64,000 nucleotides of DNA from Allobosea sp. 47.2.35 (GCF_024655635.1 NZ_JANLGI010000001.1:447435-511434); one strand, 5' to 3'; numbered from the stretch's first letter, positions 25,508 to 34,031 are shown. Translations and numbers: made by a program. Notes: generated from the sequence alone by a model not told the origin.

Positions 25508-26488
25508 ATGAAACGCTTCAAGATGCTTCTCAACGCCAATTTCAGCGGGCCGCAGGCCTGGCTGCTGCTGGCGATCCGGCGAGGCTATGTCGCTGACGCC
25601 GGGATCGAACTGGAGTTCACGCCGGGGACCGGCGCGTACAACGCTGCGCCGGGCCTGGTCGCGCGCGATTTCGACCTCGCCTATGGCGACCTGAACTCAT
25701 TGATCGAGGTCGCGGCGGCTGAGCCCGAGCGCGCGCCGACCTGCGTTTACGCGCTGTTCAACGCCTCGGCGGCGGCGGTCGCGGTGCCCGCCGGCAGCCC
25801 GATCGCGACGCCGGCCGATCTCAAGGGCACGCATCTGATCGGGCATGCCTCGGATGTAGGCCTGCGCACCTTCCGGGCCTTCGCCGAGGCGACCGGTCTC
25901 GATCCCGACAGCGTCAGGGTCGAGACCGCCGACGGGGCGATGGCCGAGCTGGTGGCGCGGCTCGATAGCGAGCGGGGGCCACATGGCCTGTTCGGCTATG
26001 TCAGCACCATCACCGCGGCGCTGGCCGCGCAGGGCAAGGACGCCGCGACGCAATTGCGTTGGCTGCGCTACGACCGTTACGCCCCGTTCTTCTATGGCAG
26101 CGGCTTCATGGCCTCGCCGCGCGTCATCGCCGAGGAGCCGGAGGCGTTGACGCGACTGGTCGCGGCCATCAATCGTGGCGTCGTCGAGGCTCTGGCGGAC
26201 GAGGAAGCCGCGCTCGACGCTGTGCTGAGCTTCGCGCCCGAGGCCGACCGCGAGGTCGAGCGTATCCGCTGGAAGACGACGCTCGGCGTCGAACTCGCCC
26301 ATCCCGATGGTGAGCGGCTCGGCCTCGGCATGATCGATGCGGCGCGCTTCACCGAGAGCGTCCGCCGCCATGCGAGCGCGCAGAACCTGCCGCGCGTCCC
26401 CGCCACCGAGCGCCTGTTCAGCGCCCGCTTCCTGCCGCCGGCCGCAGAGCTGGCGCGCACCCGCCAGACTCAAGGAGCCGTCGCTTGA
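25508..26488 (+). CDS. NMT1/THI5-like substrate-binding-fold protein, no signal peptide (copy 1)
   Basis: 326 aa of the NMT1/SsuA-like periplasmic-binding fold (KMLLNANFSGPQAWLLLAIR, GYVADAGIELEFTPG, then FDLAYGDLNSLIEVAA). The chain starts directly with the first beta strand: no signal peptide, Tat motif or lipobox is present, so it should stay in the cytoplasm unless the true start is missed. The Cys-rich motif of fungal THI5 HMP-P synthases is absent. It overlaps a paralogue by four bases. No ABC permease or ATPase is adjacent. It lies just behind a terminator, so expression probably depends on read-through or attenuation. Confidence 0.75.
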   Translation: MKRFKMLLNANFSGPQAWLLLAIRRGYVADAGIELEFTPGTGAYNAAPGLVARDFDLAYGDLNSLIEVAAAEPERAPTCVYALFNASAAAVAVPAGSPIATPADLKGTHLIGHASDVGLRTFRAFAEATGLDPDSVRVETADGAMAELVARLDSERGPHGLFGYVSTITAALAAQGKDAATQLRWLRYDRYAPFFYGSGFMASPRVIAEEPEALTRLVAAINRGVVEALADEEAALDAVLSFAPEADREVERIRWKTTLGVELAHPDGERLGLGMIDAARFTESVRRHASAQNLPRVPATERLFSARFLPPAAELARTRQTQGAVA

Positions 26489-27417
26489 AACGCCTGCGCA
26501 TCCTCCTGAACGGGCCCTTCGCCGGCCCTCATGCCGGCTTCGCGCTGGCCGAACGCCGCGGCTACCTGGCCGATGCCGGGATCTCGATCGACTGGCATGC
26601 CGGGAAGGGCGCTTCCGCCGTGATCCCCGAACTGCTCGGCGGCGGCTATGACGCGGCCTATGGCGATCTCAATGCGCTCGCGCTTGCGCTCGGCGGGTTG
26701 GCGCCAGAGACGGGCCCAAAGGCGATCTATGCCGCCTTCAACCAGACGCCGCTGACCATCGCCGTCCGGGCGGGCGATGGCATCGCGGCGCCGCGCGATC
26801 TCGAAGGACGCACGGTGCTCGGCCATACCTATGATGCGGCATTCCAGATGTTCCCGGCGCTCGTCGTGGCGGCCGGGATCGATGCCGCCCGCGTCAAGCT
26901 GATCTTCTCGGAGGAATCGCTCGGGCTGATGGTGCGGCAGATGGTCGAGACGCGCGATTGCGACGGTGTCTTCGGCTTCGTCAACACGATCAAGGCCTCG
27001 CTTTCGGAGGAGGGGCTTTCGATCGAGGACAAGGTCGGTTTCATCGAATACCGCGATTGGCTGCCGTCCTTCTACGGCAATTCCCTGCTGGCATCGCCTG
27101 TCTTGCTGGCCGATGCCGGTCTGGCGCGCGCGCTGGTCGAGGCGGTGGCGAAGGGCTTCGCCGATCTGCGCGCCGATCCGGAAGCCGGGATCGATGCCGT
27201 CATGGAGATGCGCCCTGAGCTCGACCGCGCGATCAACCTGCGCCGCCTCAAAGGCACGCTCGCCATCGAGATGAACCATGCCGAGCGGGAGGGCGTGCGC
27301 GACGGTGATGTCGATCCGGTCCGCCTGCAGGAGGCGCTCGACCTGCTGGCGCGCGCCTTCCCGAAGACGCGGTCGCTCAAGGCGCAGGAGGTTTTCGCGC
27401 AGCTTCGGCCGGCCTGA
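26485..27417 (+). CDS. NMT1/THI5-like substrate-binding-fold protein, no signal peptide (copy 2)
   Basis: 310 aa paralogue of the preceding protein: MKRLRILLNGPFAGPHAGFA against MKRFKMLLNANFSGPQAWLL; both have YDAAYGDLNAL-like and FYGNSLLASP/FYGSGFMASP blocks. It likewise lacks any export signal. The TTG start overlaps the previous TGA by four bases, so translation is coupled. The pair may form a heterodimer, or the two may bind related ligands. Possible roles are an intracellular binding or enzymatic protein in pyrimidine or amine metabolism, or unusual transporter components; I cannot choose between these. Confidence 0.72.
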   Translation: MKRLRILLNGPFAGPHAGFALAERRGYLADAGISIDWHAGKGASAVIPELLGGGYDAAYGDLNALALALGGLAPETGPKAIYAAFNQTPLTIAVRAGDGIAAPRDLEGRTVLGHTYDAAFQMFPALVVAAGIDAARVKLIFSEESLGLMVRQMVETRDCDGVFGFVNTIKASLSEEGLSIEDKVGFIEYRDWLPSFYGNSLLASPVLLADAGLARALVEAVAKGFADLRADPEAGIDAVMEMRPELDRAINLRRLKGTLAIEMNHAEREGVRDGDVDPVRLQEALDLLARAFPKTRSLKAQEVFAQLRPA

Positions 27418-27541
27418 ATTCGCCAGGGATGTGGCAGGCTTCGCCACAACATCACCGCGAAATGATCAGAGCGGCTTCAGCCTGAGACCGCATTTCGGCT
27501 GTCCGATGGGCATTCATTGCCAATACAGAGGAGAATTCTCC

Positions 27542-27901
27542 ATGCGAAAGGCCATGATTGCCATCGGTGCCGCGCTGTTCGTCTCGGGCGGCGCCATGGC
27601 GCAAGCGCCGGCCACACCGACGCCACCAGCCCAATCCGCGCCCTCGGACGAGAAGGCGGCCACGATCAAGACGGTCAGCGTCGTCGACATGGACGCCCTG
27701 CCGGCGGCGGCGCAGGAGCAGGTCACGCAGCAGTCGAAGGCGCAGCCAGCCGGGCAGCTCCAGCGGGTCCAGTCCGCGATCGAGGGCGAGCCCAAGCTGA
27801 AATCGGCCCTCGCCACGAAGGGCTTCACCTCCCGCGACGTGGTGCTCGCCTCGCTGGGCGATGACGGCGAACTGACCATCCTCGCCAAGCGGGCGTCGTA
27901 A
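27542..27901 (+). CDS. Small exported protein of unknown function
   Basis: 119 aa. A clean signal peptide (MRKAMIAIGAALFVSGGAMA, then a cut before QAPA) is followed by a Pro/Ala-rich linker and a 75-residue helical part ending DDGELTILAKRAS. I do not recognise a family. The ATG at 27542 follows AGAGGAGA. There is no Cys. It is probably transcribed alone: 124 bases separate it from the preceding gene, and the next gene is on the other strand. Confidence 0.7.
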   Translation: MRKAMIAIGAALFVSGGAMAQAPATPTPPAQSAPSDEKAATIKTVSVVDMDALPAAAQEQVTQQSKAQPAGQLQRVQSAIEGEPKLKSALATKGFTSRDVVLASLGDDGELTILAKRAS

Positions 27902-27919
27902 GTCCGGCTCGGCCGGCCT

Positions 27920-28543
27920 TTAGACCGGGATCAGCGTCGCGACATGGCGCTCCGCCGGCCGCTCGCTCTCGGCGAGGCCGGCGGCGACGCCGGCGCGGTC
28001 GGCCGGGCTGCGGTTCTGGCTGAGCTTGCGCTTGCCTTCGAGCATCGCGATCGGCATGCGCAGGCCGACGATGCCGCGCAACTGGGCCTGGACGAATTCG
28101 GGCGGCGCATCGGAGACCGCCCAGGGCGCGGCGCGCTCGCCCTCGTGCAGGCTGGTCAGGCGGGTGACGACATCGAGCAGGCGGGTCGCGTCGTCGAAGA
28201 ACTCGACCGGGCCGGAGGCGTGGACCGTGACATAGTTCCAGGTCGGCACGACCTTCCCGGTCTCCTGCTTTACCGCATACCAGCTCGGCGTTACATAGGC
28301 GTCCGGACCCGCGAAGATGGCGAGGCCGTTGCCGACGGGCGGCACGCGCCATTGCGGGTTCGCCCTGGCGAGATGGCCGTAGAGCACGCCATGCTCGCCC
28401 TCGCTCTCGTCGATGAACAGCGGCAGCGACGTCGCCAGCGGGCCTTCCCCTGTGGCGGTGATGAAGGTGGCGAGACGCGCGGCGCGGATCGTCGCCAGCA
28501 GGCTTGTCCTGTCCTCGTCGCGAAAGGCCGGTGGGTTGTACAT
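27920..28543 (-). CDS. FMN-binding PaiB-like protein
   Basis: 207 aa, matching the PaiB / FMN-binding negative regulator family (pyridoxamine-oxidase-like split barrel). Motifs are MYNPPAFRDEDR at the N-terminus, GHLARANPQW, PTWNYVTVHASG and GIVGLRMPI. In Bacillus PaiB is described as a transcriptional repressor of protease genes; many homologues probably bind flavin or pyridoxal-type cofactors. Its divergent partner is a MocR (PLP-binding) regulator, which fits a B6-related role. The ATG at 28543 gives the family's standard N-terminus; the longer frame does not. Confidence 0.85.
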   Translation of the reverse strand: MYNPPAFRDEDRTSLLATIRAARLATFITATGEGPLATSLPLFIDESEGEHGVLYGHLARANPQWRVPPVGNGLAIFAGPDAYVTPSWYAVKQETGKVVPTWNYVTVHASGPVEFFDDATRLLDVVTRLTSLHEGERAAPWAVSDAPPEFVQAQLRGIVGLRMPIAMLEGKRKLSQNRSPADRAGVAAGLAESERPAERHVATLIPV

Positions 28544-28598
28544 GCGGGAACTCCTTGTGCCGCCGCTGTCATGCCTGCAATCTGGACCTTCAGGAATA

Positions 28599-28633
28599 TC
28601 CAGTTCCAAGGGTTTTTAGTGGTCCAGTTGGAA
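28599..28633. promoter_or_regulatory. Direct repeats in the PaiB/MocR promoter
   Basis: TCCAGTTCCAA at 28599-28609 and TCCAGTTGGAA at 28623-28633 are direct repeats 24 bp apart. A further inverted pair, TGGACC (28583-28588) and GGTCCA (28621-28626), overlaps them. MocR regulators are known to bind direct repeats in the shared promoter of their own gene and a divergent target. Confidence 0.55.
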
Positions 28634-30046
28634 GAGCAGGGCGTCGCCCGCCGGATCATCGCCGCGATCAAGCAGCGGATCCATGGCGGGGAATACCGGC
28701 CGGGCGACCGCCTGCCGTCGAGCCGTTCGCTCGCCATCGAATGGGGCGTGTCGCGGACGACGGTCACGGTTGCCTATGCGCAGTTGATCGCCGAGGGTTA
28801 TCTGCTCAACCGCCCTGGGGCACGGGCCATCGTCGCGCGCGGGCTCGCGGCAGGGCCAATGCCCAAGGTTGCCACGCCTGGAAGCGCGCGGGCCTTGTCC
28901 GATTTTGCCGAGCGCCTGCTTGCCTTGCCCGCGCCGGCCCGGTTCCAGACCTATCGCGTCGCCGATTTGCGCTATGGCGACCTGAACGGGGCGGATTTCC
29001 CGATGCTGGCCTGGCGCCGCGCGCTCAATCGGGCGAGCCTGCGACGGGCCGAGCGTCTGCGCTACAGCGATCCGCAGGGCTCGGCTCCGCTTCGCGAGGC
29101 CTTGCAGAGCTATCTGTGGCGGTCCCGAGGGATCAGTTGCGCGCCGGAGCAGATCATCGTCGTCAACGGCTCGCAGCAGGGGCTCGATCTTTGTGCGCGT
29201 TTGTTGCTCAACCCCGGCGATCGCTTCGTCATGGAAGACCCCGGCTATGTGCTGGCCCGGCATGCCTTCGCGGCTTCGGGCGGGGTGATCGTGCCCGTTG
29301 CCGTCGATCGCGAGGGCATCCGCACGGACGGGTTGCCGGCGGCGCGATTGGCCTATGTCACGCCGTCGCATCAGTATCCGCTTGGCAGCGTGCTCTCCGC
29401 CGCAAGGCGTCGCGCCCTGCTGGATTGGGCCGCAGAAGTCGGAGCCGTGATCGTCGAGGATGATTATGACGGCGAATACCGGCACGGCGTTGCGCCGATC
29501 CCGCCCTTGCAGGCTTCCGCGCCCGACAAGGTGATCTATCTCGGCACGGTCTCGAAGACGCTCTCTCCGACTTTGCGGCTGGGCTATCTCGTCGTGCCGC
29601 CCGATCTCGGCCCGATCTTCGCCGAGGCCAAGCGCCTGACCGACCGGCATACGCCCTTGCTGGAGCAGGACGCGCTGGCGGAGTTCCTGTCGAGCGGCGG
29701 CTATGAGCGCCATGTCCGCAGCGTCCGCAGACGCAATGCGGAGCGCCGGGCCGCGCTGCTGCAGGCTCTCGCCGAAGAATGCGGAACGCGCCTGACGGTG
29801 ACCGGCGCGGATACCGGCCTGCATGTCGTCGCCTGGCTGAACGGCGTTCCGGCGGAGCGCGAGGCGGCGATCGTCGAAGCGGCTCGCGAGGCCGGGATCG
29901 GCATCTATCCGATCGGGCCGCTCTACGCCTCCGGGACCGGGCGGCCGGCCGAGGCTGGCTTCGTCATCGGCTATGCGGCGCATGACGTCGAGGTGATTCG
30001 GCGCGGCGTCTCCGGGCTGGCCAAGGTGTTCGCGGCTATCGGCTGA
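28619..30046 (+). CDS. MocR family regulator (GntR HTH fused to aminotransferase domain)
   Basis: 475 aa. The GntR-type wHTH (about 1-70: IIAAIKQRIHGGEYRPGDRL then SSRSLAIEWGVSRTTV) is joined to a fold-type I aminotransferase domain (about 110-470). The domain includes VVNGSQQGLDLCARLLL, VEDDYDGEYRH and the PLP-Lys loop YLGTVSKTLSPTLRLGYLV. PLP is likely bound as an effector cofactor rather than for transamination. The GTG at 28619 has AAGGG six bases before it; an ATG at 28571 lacks one and would place the operator inside the gene. It is divergent from the PaiB-like gene, its likely target. Confidence 0.88.
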   Translation: MVQLEEQGVARRIIAAIKQRIHGGEYRPGDRLPSSRSLAIEWGVSRTTVTVAYAQLIAEGYLLNRPGARAIVARGLAAGPMPKVATPGSARALSDFAERLLALPAPARFQTYRVADLRYGDLNGADFPMLAWRRALNRASLRRAERLRYSDPQGSAPLREALQSYLWRSRGISCAPEQIIVVNGSQQGLDLCARLLLNPGDRFVMEDPGYVLARHAFAASGGVIVPVAVDREGIRTDGLPAARLAYVTPSHQYPLGSVLSAARRRALLDWAAEVGAVIVEDDYDGEYRHGVAPIPPLQASAPDKVIYLGTVSKTLSPTLRLGYLVVPPDLGPIFAEAKRLTDRHTPLLEQDALAEFLSSGGYERHVRSVRRRNAERRAALLQALAEECGTRLTVTGADTGLHVVAWLNGVPAEREAAIVEAAREAGIGIYPIGPLYASGTGRPAEAGFVIGYAAHDVEVIRRGVSGLAKVFAAIG

Positions 30047-30055
30047 CGATCAGCC
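30041..30055. terminator. Small hairpin across convergent stops
   Basis: GGCTGA-CGA-TCAGCC forms a perfect 6-bp stem that contains both the MocR stop and the TetR stop, which are only three bases apart. It is short and has no U-tract, so it is at best a weak bidirectional terminator. Confidence 0.35.
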
Positions 30056-30673
30056 GCGCAGGCCGCCGAGCATCAGGTCGCAATAATCCTGAGCGAAGGA
30101 CGCGGCGCGGCGGCCCTTGCCCGGCTTGAACCAGCGCACCATCCAGTTGAGCATCGAGAGCACGGCACGGCTGGCGACATCGACATCGACCGCTCGGAAG
30201 GCGCCCTTGGCGACGCCGTCGGCGATGATCTGCCTCAGCGCCTGCTCGTGCTCGTCGCGCAGCTTCTGCGCTTCCGCGATCATCACGACATTCTCCATGC
30301 CGCCATAGCCGACGAGCATGGTGAGGAAGCCGTCATAGTGATCCTCGAAGAAATCGGCATGGGCGGTCATGAAGCGGGCGAGCGTCTCTTCCGGTCCCGA
30401 GGCCTGCGCCGTGGCCCGCGAGACGTGGCCGCGCAGCCCCTCCAGCGTGCGCACGATGATCGCCTCGTAGATCTCCTTCTTGTTCGGGAAGTAGTGGTAG
30501 ATCGCCGCCTTGGTGACGCCGACGGACGCTGCGAGCTCGCCGAGCGATGTCCCGTCATAGCCGTCCCTAGCGAAGAGCCGGGCGGCATCGTCGAGGATGC
30601 GGTCGCGTGCGTTCGCGATGGTCGGCGGGCGACCCTGACGCTTGGGTTGCGTTGCGGTGTTCGGTTCCGCCAT
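30050..30673 (-). CDS. TetR family transcriptional regulator
   Basis: 207 aa. The N-terminal TetR HTH is DRILDDAARLFARDGYDGTS then LGELAASVGVTKAAIYHYFP. The C-terminal ligand domain (about 85-205) is of the kind found in fatty-acyl-CoA-responsive members. The gene lies six bases after the CaiB-type CoA-transferase stop, forming a two-gene operon divergent from an acyl-CoA dehydrogenase. A degenerate palindrome in the divergent spacer is its likely operator, and an acyl-CoA of the pathway is a plausible inducer. Confidence 0.85.
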   Translation of the reverse strand: MAEPNTATQPKRQGRPPTIANARDRILDDAARLFARDGYDGTSLGELAASVGVTKAAIYHYFPNKKEIYEAIIVRTLEGLRGHVSRATAQASGPEETLARFMTAHADFFEDHYDGFLTMLVGYGGMENVVMIAEAQKLRDEHEQALRQIIADGVAKGAFRAVDVDVASRAVLSMLNWMVRWFKPGKGRRAASFAQDYCDLMLGGLRG

Positions 30674-30679
30674 GGCGCG

Positions 30680-31873
30680 TCAGCCGATCGCGCCGACGGC
30701 GCGCAGGCGTTCGATCTGCCCGGGCTCAAGGCCGAGATGCTCGGCCAGGACCGCATCTGTGTGTTCTCCCACCGCAGGCGGCGGCGTCGGCTCGCGCGGG
30801 GGGCTTGCGGACATCCGCAAGGGGCTGCGGACCGAGCGAAATGTCCCGATCGTCGGCGCGGGCACGGAGACGACGCTCTGGCGCAACTCGGCGATGTCAC
30901 TGGTCAAGGCCTGCCCGACGCTGCGGACATCACCTGCGGGCACCCCAGCGGCGCGCAGGCCAGCTAGCACCTCGGTCAGGTTCAGGCCCGCGAAATGCTG
31001 TTCGAGCAGGGGCAGGAGCGTGTCGCGATGCTCTGTGCGCTTGCGGTTGGTCGCATAGCGCGGATCGTCCGACAGATGGGCCAGGCCGAGCACCCGGCAG
31101 AAGCGGCGGAACTGCTCGTCATTGCCGACGGCGATGGCGATCCGTCCGCCGATGCAGGCGAAGATCTGGTAGGGCACGATGCTGGGATGGGCGTTGCCAT
31201 AGCGGCCCGGGTCCTTGCCGGTATTGAGATGGCCCGAGGCGATATTCGCCAGGAAGAACAGGGCGCTGTCGTTGAGCCCGATATCGAGCCACTGCCCCTC
31301 GCCGGTGCGCTCGCGCATGTAGAGGGCGGCGAGCACGGCCTGCACGGCGTTCATGCCGGTGACGAGATCGATGAAGGCGACGCCCAGCCGCATCGGCTCG
31401 CCAACGCGCTCGCCGGTGATTGCCATGAAGCCGGATTCGGCCTGGATGATGAAGTCGTAGCCGGGGCGTTCCTCCTGCGCGTGACCGCGGCCATAGCCGG
31501 AGATCGAGCAGACGATCAGGCGCGGATTAATCGCCTTGAGGTCCTCATAGGTCAGCTTGAACTTGCGTAGCGAGGCCGGCCGGAAATTCTCGACGAGGAT
31601 ATCGGCCTTGCGGGCGAGCTCGACGATGAGCTCGCGGCCTTCCGTGGTGCCGATATCGACGGCGAGACTCTTCTTGTTGCGGTTGGCGCCGAGGTAATAG
31701 GTCGAGATGCCCTCGACCGAGGGCGGCATCCAGCCGCGCGTGTCGTCGCCCGCGCCGGGCTGCTCGATCTTCCAGATTTCCGCGCCGAGATCGCCCAGCG
31801 TCATGGTCGCCCAGGGGCCGGCGAGGACGCGGGTGAGATCGAGGACCTTGATGCCGTCCAGTGCCGCGCCCAT
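30680..31873 (-). CDS. CaiB/BaiF family (type III) CoA-transferase
   Basis: 397 aa. The N-terminus GIKVLDLTRVLAGPWATMTL is the family's signature and the nucleophilic Asp is expected in GVAFIDLVTGMNAVQAVLAA. RPGYDFIIQAESG is a further conserved block. Members transfer CoA between acids such as succinyl-CoA and a free acid by a half-sandwich mechanism. It is the first gene of the TetR operon and is divergent from an acyl-CoA dehydrogenase, so the pair should activate then desaturate one acid (dicarboxylic or branched are possibilities). The substrate is not determined. Confidence 0.9.
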   Translation of the reverse strand: MGAALDGIKVLDLTRVLAGPWATMTLGDLGAEIWKIEQPGAGDDTRGWMPPSVEGISTYYLGANRNKKSLAVDIGTTEGRELIVELARKADILVENFRPASLRKFKLTYEDLKAINPRLIVCSISGYGRGHAQEERPGYDFIIQAESGFMAITGERVGEPMRLGVAFIDLVTGMNAVQAVLAALYMRERTGEGQWLDIGLNDSALFFLANIASGHLNTGKDPGRYGNAHPSIVPYQIFACIGGRIAIAVGNDEQFRRFCRVLGLAHLSDDPRYATNRKRTEHRDTLLPLLEQHFAGLNLTEVLAGLRAAGVPAGDVRSVGQALTSDIAELRQSVVSVPAPTIGTFRSVRSPLRMSASPPREPTPPPAVGEHTDAVLAEHLGLEPGQIERLRAVGAIG

Positions 31874-31899
31874 CGCCTGTCACCTCGCATTCCCGATAT

Positions 31900-31925
31900 T
31901 TACTTACCGGCTGGAAGGTATTTAA
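31900..31925. promoter_or_regulatory. Degenerate palindrome, candidate TetR operator
   Basis: The region reads TTACTTACCGGC then TGGAAGGTATTTAA, an imperfect inverted repeat built on TACC...GGTA and TTA...TAA. It lies in the 112-bp spacer between the CoA-transferase and acyl-CoA dehydrogenase genes. ACTTACC-type arms are common in operators of TetR regulators of acyl-CoA metabolism. Confidence 0.45.
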
Positions 31926-31985
31926 CTGCCCCGCCTTGTCAAGGAAGCCCGAGGCGCCGGGCGCGGGCAAGCGAGGGAGAGGGCG

Positions 31986-33137
31986 ATGGCCTTGGACAGC
32001 GAGACGATGCAGGGGTTGCTGGAGAGCGTCGCGCGCTTCGTGCGCGAGCGCCTGCGGCCCCTGGAGCATCAGGTCGCGCAGGAGGATCGCATCCCCGCCG
32101 AGATACGCCGGGAGATCGCCGATATGGGGCTGTTCGGCCTGTCGATCCCGGAGGAGTACGGCGGCCTTGGCTTGACGATGGAGGAGGAGGTCCGGGTTGC
32201 CTTCGAACTCGGCAGGACCTCGCCGGCCTTCCGTTCCCTGATCGGGACCAATAACGGCATCGGCTCGCAAGGGCTGATCATGGACGGCACCGAGGAGCAG
32301 AAGCAGCGCTACCTGCCTCGCCTCGCCTCGGGCGAGATCATCAGCTCCTTCGCGCTGACGGAGCCGGAAGCAGGCTCGGATGCGGCCTCACTGAAGACCT
32401 CTGCGCGGCGGGTTGAGGGCGGCTATGTCCTCAACGGTACCAAGCGCTTCATCACCAATGCCCCGCATGCCGGGCTGTTCACGGTGTTCGCGCGCACCGA
32501 TCCGTCGCAGCCCGGCGCCAAGGGCGTTTCGGCCTTCCTCGTCGAGGCGGGCACGCCGGGGCTTTCGCTCGGGCCGGTCGACAAGAAGATGGGCCAGAGC
32601 GGCTCGCACACCTCGGACGTCATCTTCGAGGATTGCCGCATTCCGGCCGACGCCCTGCTCGGCGGGCGCGAGGGGCAGGGTTTCCGCACGGCGATGAAGG
32701 TGCTTGATCGCGGGCGCCTGCACATCTCGGCGGTCTGCGTCGCGATGGCCGAGCGCGTGATCGATGACAGCTTGCGCTACGCCGTCGAGCGCAAGCAGTT
32801 CGGCCAGCCGATCGCGGAGTTCCAGCTGGTGCAGGCGATGCTCGCCGACAGCCGGACGGAGGCCTATGCCGCCCGCTGCATGGTGCTGGAGACGGCGCGG
32901 GCCAAGGATCGCCGCGAGGACGTCGCGACCGACGCCGCCTGCTGCAAGCTCTTCGCCAGCGAGATGGTCGGGCGCGTGGTGGACCGGGCGGTGCAGATCC
33001 ATGGCGGCGCCGGCTATATCGCCGATCACGGCATCGAGCGCTTCTACCGGGATGCGCGCCTGTTCCGCATTTACGAGGGCACCTCGCAGATCCAGCAGAT
33101 CGTCATCGCCCGCAACATGGTGAAGGCGCTGGGCTGA
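31986..33137 (+). CDS. Acyl-CoA dehydrogenase
   Basis: 383 aa. ACAD signature 1 is ALTEPEAGSDAASLKTSA; signature 2 is QIHGGAGYIADHGIERFYRD followed by YEGTSQIQQIVIARNMV. The expected catalytic Glu position is in YEGT. It is distinct from the dehydrogenase at 19422. GAGGGAGAGGG lies just before the ATG. It is divergent from the CaiB-type CoA-transferase and TetR genes and should act on the CoA thioester made by that transferase. It is convergent with the GntR gene ten bases away. Confidence 0.92.
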   Translation: MALDSETMQGLLESVARFVRERLRPLEHQVAQEDRIPAEIRREIADMGLFGLSIPEEYGGLGLTMEEEVRVAFELGRTSPAFRSLIGTNNGIGSQGLIMDGTEEQKQRYLPRLASGEIISSFALTEPEAGSDAASLKTSARRVEGGYVLNGTKRFITNAPHAGLFTVFARTDPSQPGAKGVSAFLVEAGTPGLSLGPVDKKMGQSGSHTSDVIFEDCRIPADALLGGREGQGFRTAMKVLDRGRLHISAVCVAMAERVIDDSLRYAVERKQFGQPIAEFQLVQAMLADSRTEAYAARCMVLETARAKDRREDVATDAACCKLFASEMVGRVVDRAVQIHGGAGYIADHGIERFYRDARLFRIYEGTSQIQQIVIARNMVKALG

Positions 33138-33147
33138 GCGGCCGCGC

Positions 33148-33843
33148 TCAGTCGGCGCTCTTGCCCTGCTGGCGCAGGGCCTTCAGCCGGTTGATGAGGT
33201 GGCGCGCGCCCATCAGGATATGCTGTTCCAGATGCTCCTTCGCGCGCTCGATCTCGCCCTGCTTGCACAGGTCGAGCAGGAGCTGGTGCTCGCGGTTCAT
33301 CCGGTCGCGCCCGCCGGTCAGGCGGATCGGCAGTGGGAAATGGCGGTAGGCGTTGAGATAGAGCTTGCGGACGAGCTCCAGCGTCTGCGGCCGGTTCGCC
33401 GGGGCGTAGAGCGCGGCGTGGAAATTCCAGTTCTGGCTCGACCAGGCTTCGTCCTCGCGGTCGACCGCCATGCGCGCCAGCAACTCCTCCGCCTTGGCGA
33501 AGTGCTGAGGGCCGAGCAGCGGGATGGAGAGTTCGAGCAGCCAGGTCTCCAGCCGGGCGCGGATTTCGTAGGTCTCCTCGAGATCGTCGATCGACAGGCC
33601 CGAAACCACCGCGCCCTTATGTGATTCCTGAAGGACGAGCCCCTCGGCTTCGAGCTGATGCAGGGCCTCGCGGATCGGCACCCGGCTGACGCCGAGCTCG
33701 GCCGCCAGCTTTTCCTGCCGCAATTGCATCCCCTCCGGCAGGGCGCCGGAGAGAATCTGGTCGCGCAGCAGCGCCACGACGCGCGCGGTCGTCGTCTTGC
33801 GCTGGAGCGCGGTGGTCTTCGTCGAGAGGATCGGCGCGGTCAT
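33148..33843 (-). CDS. GntR family regulator, FCD subgroup
   Basis: 231 aa. The N-terminal wHTH is VVALLRDQILSGALPEGMQL then RQEKLAAELGVSRVPIREAL. An all-helical FCD ligand domain (about 90-225) includes the ARLETWLLELSIPLL and REHQLLLDLCKQGE blocks. FadR/FCD members bind short inverted repeats and sense organic or amino acids. It is divergent from the asparaginase-like gene across a 219-bp AT-rich spacer that carries two ATCCA-N5-TGGAT sites, so it most likely represses that gene and itself. Confidence 0.9.
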   Translation of the reverse strand: MTAPILSTKTTALQRKTTTARVVALLRDQILSGALPEGMQLRQEKLAAELGVSRVPIREALHQLEAEGLVLQESHKGAVVSGLSIDDLEETYEIRARLETWLLELSIPLLGPQHFAKAEELLARMAVDREDEAWSSQNWNFHAALYAPANRPQTLELVRKLYLNAYRHFPLPIRLTGGRDRMNREHQLLLDLCKQGEIERAKEHLEQHILMGARHLINRLKALRQQGKSAD

Positions 33844-33947
33844 CGCTCAGGCATGCTTCGTCGATTGCATTTGGCCCCAATCCTTGCCCCGAACGGTGCG
33901 CGCTTACAATCGGCGGCGCTGACATGTCTGTATGTCGAAATTATTGT

Positions 33948-33962
33948 ATCCAGTTTTTGGAT
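33948..33962. promoter_or_regulatory. GntR operator, distal copy
   Basis: ATCCAGTTTTTGGAT: a perfect ATCCA-N5-TGGAT inverted repeat, 104 bases before the GntR start. It has the same format as the site at 34032, and the two sites are 84 bp apart. Confidence 0.75.
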
Positions 33963-34031
33963 CGTAAAACGTAATATTTTCCTATTCTGCGGCGGTTAAA
34001 TCCCCCCTTGCGCACTCAAGAGAGTCGTCGT

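Noticed and set aside
25508-27417. Idea that the NMT1-like pair are THI5-type HMP-P synthases
   Set aside because: The Cys-rich iron-binding motif and the substrate His context of THI5 enzymes are not seen, and no thiamin genes or TPP riboswitch lie nearby.
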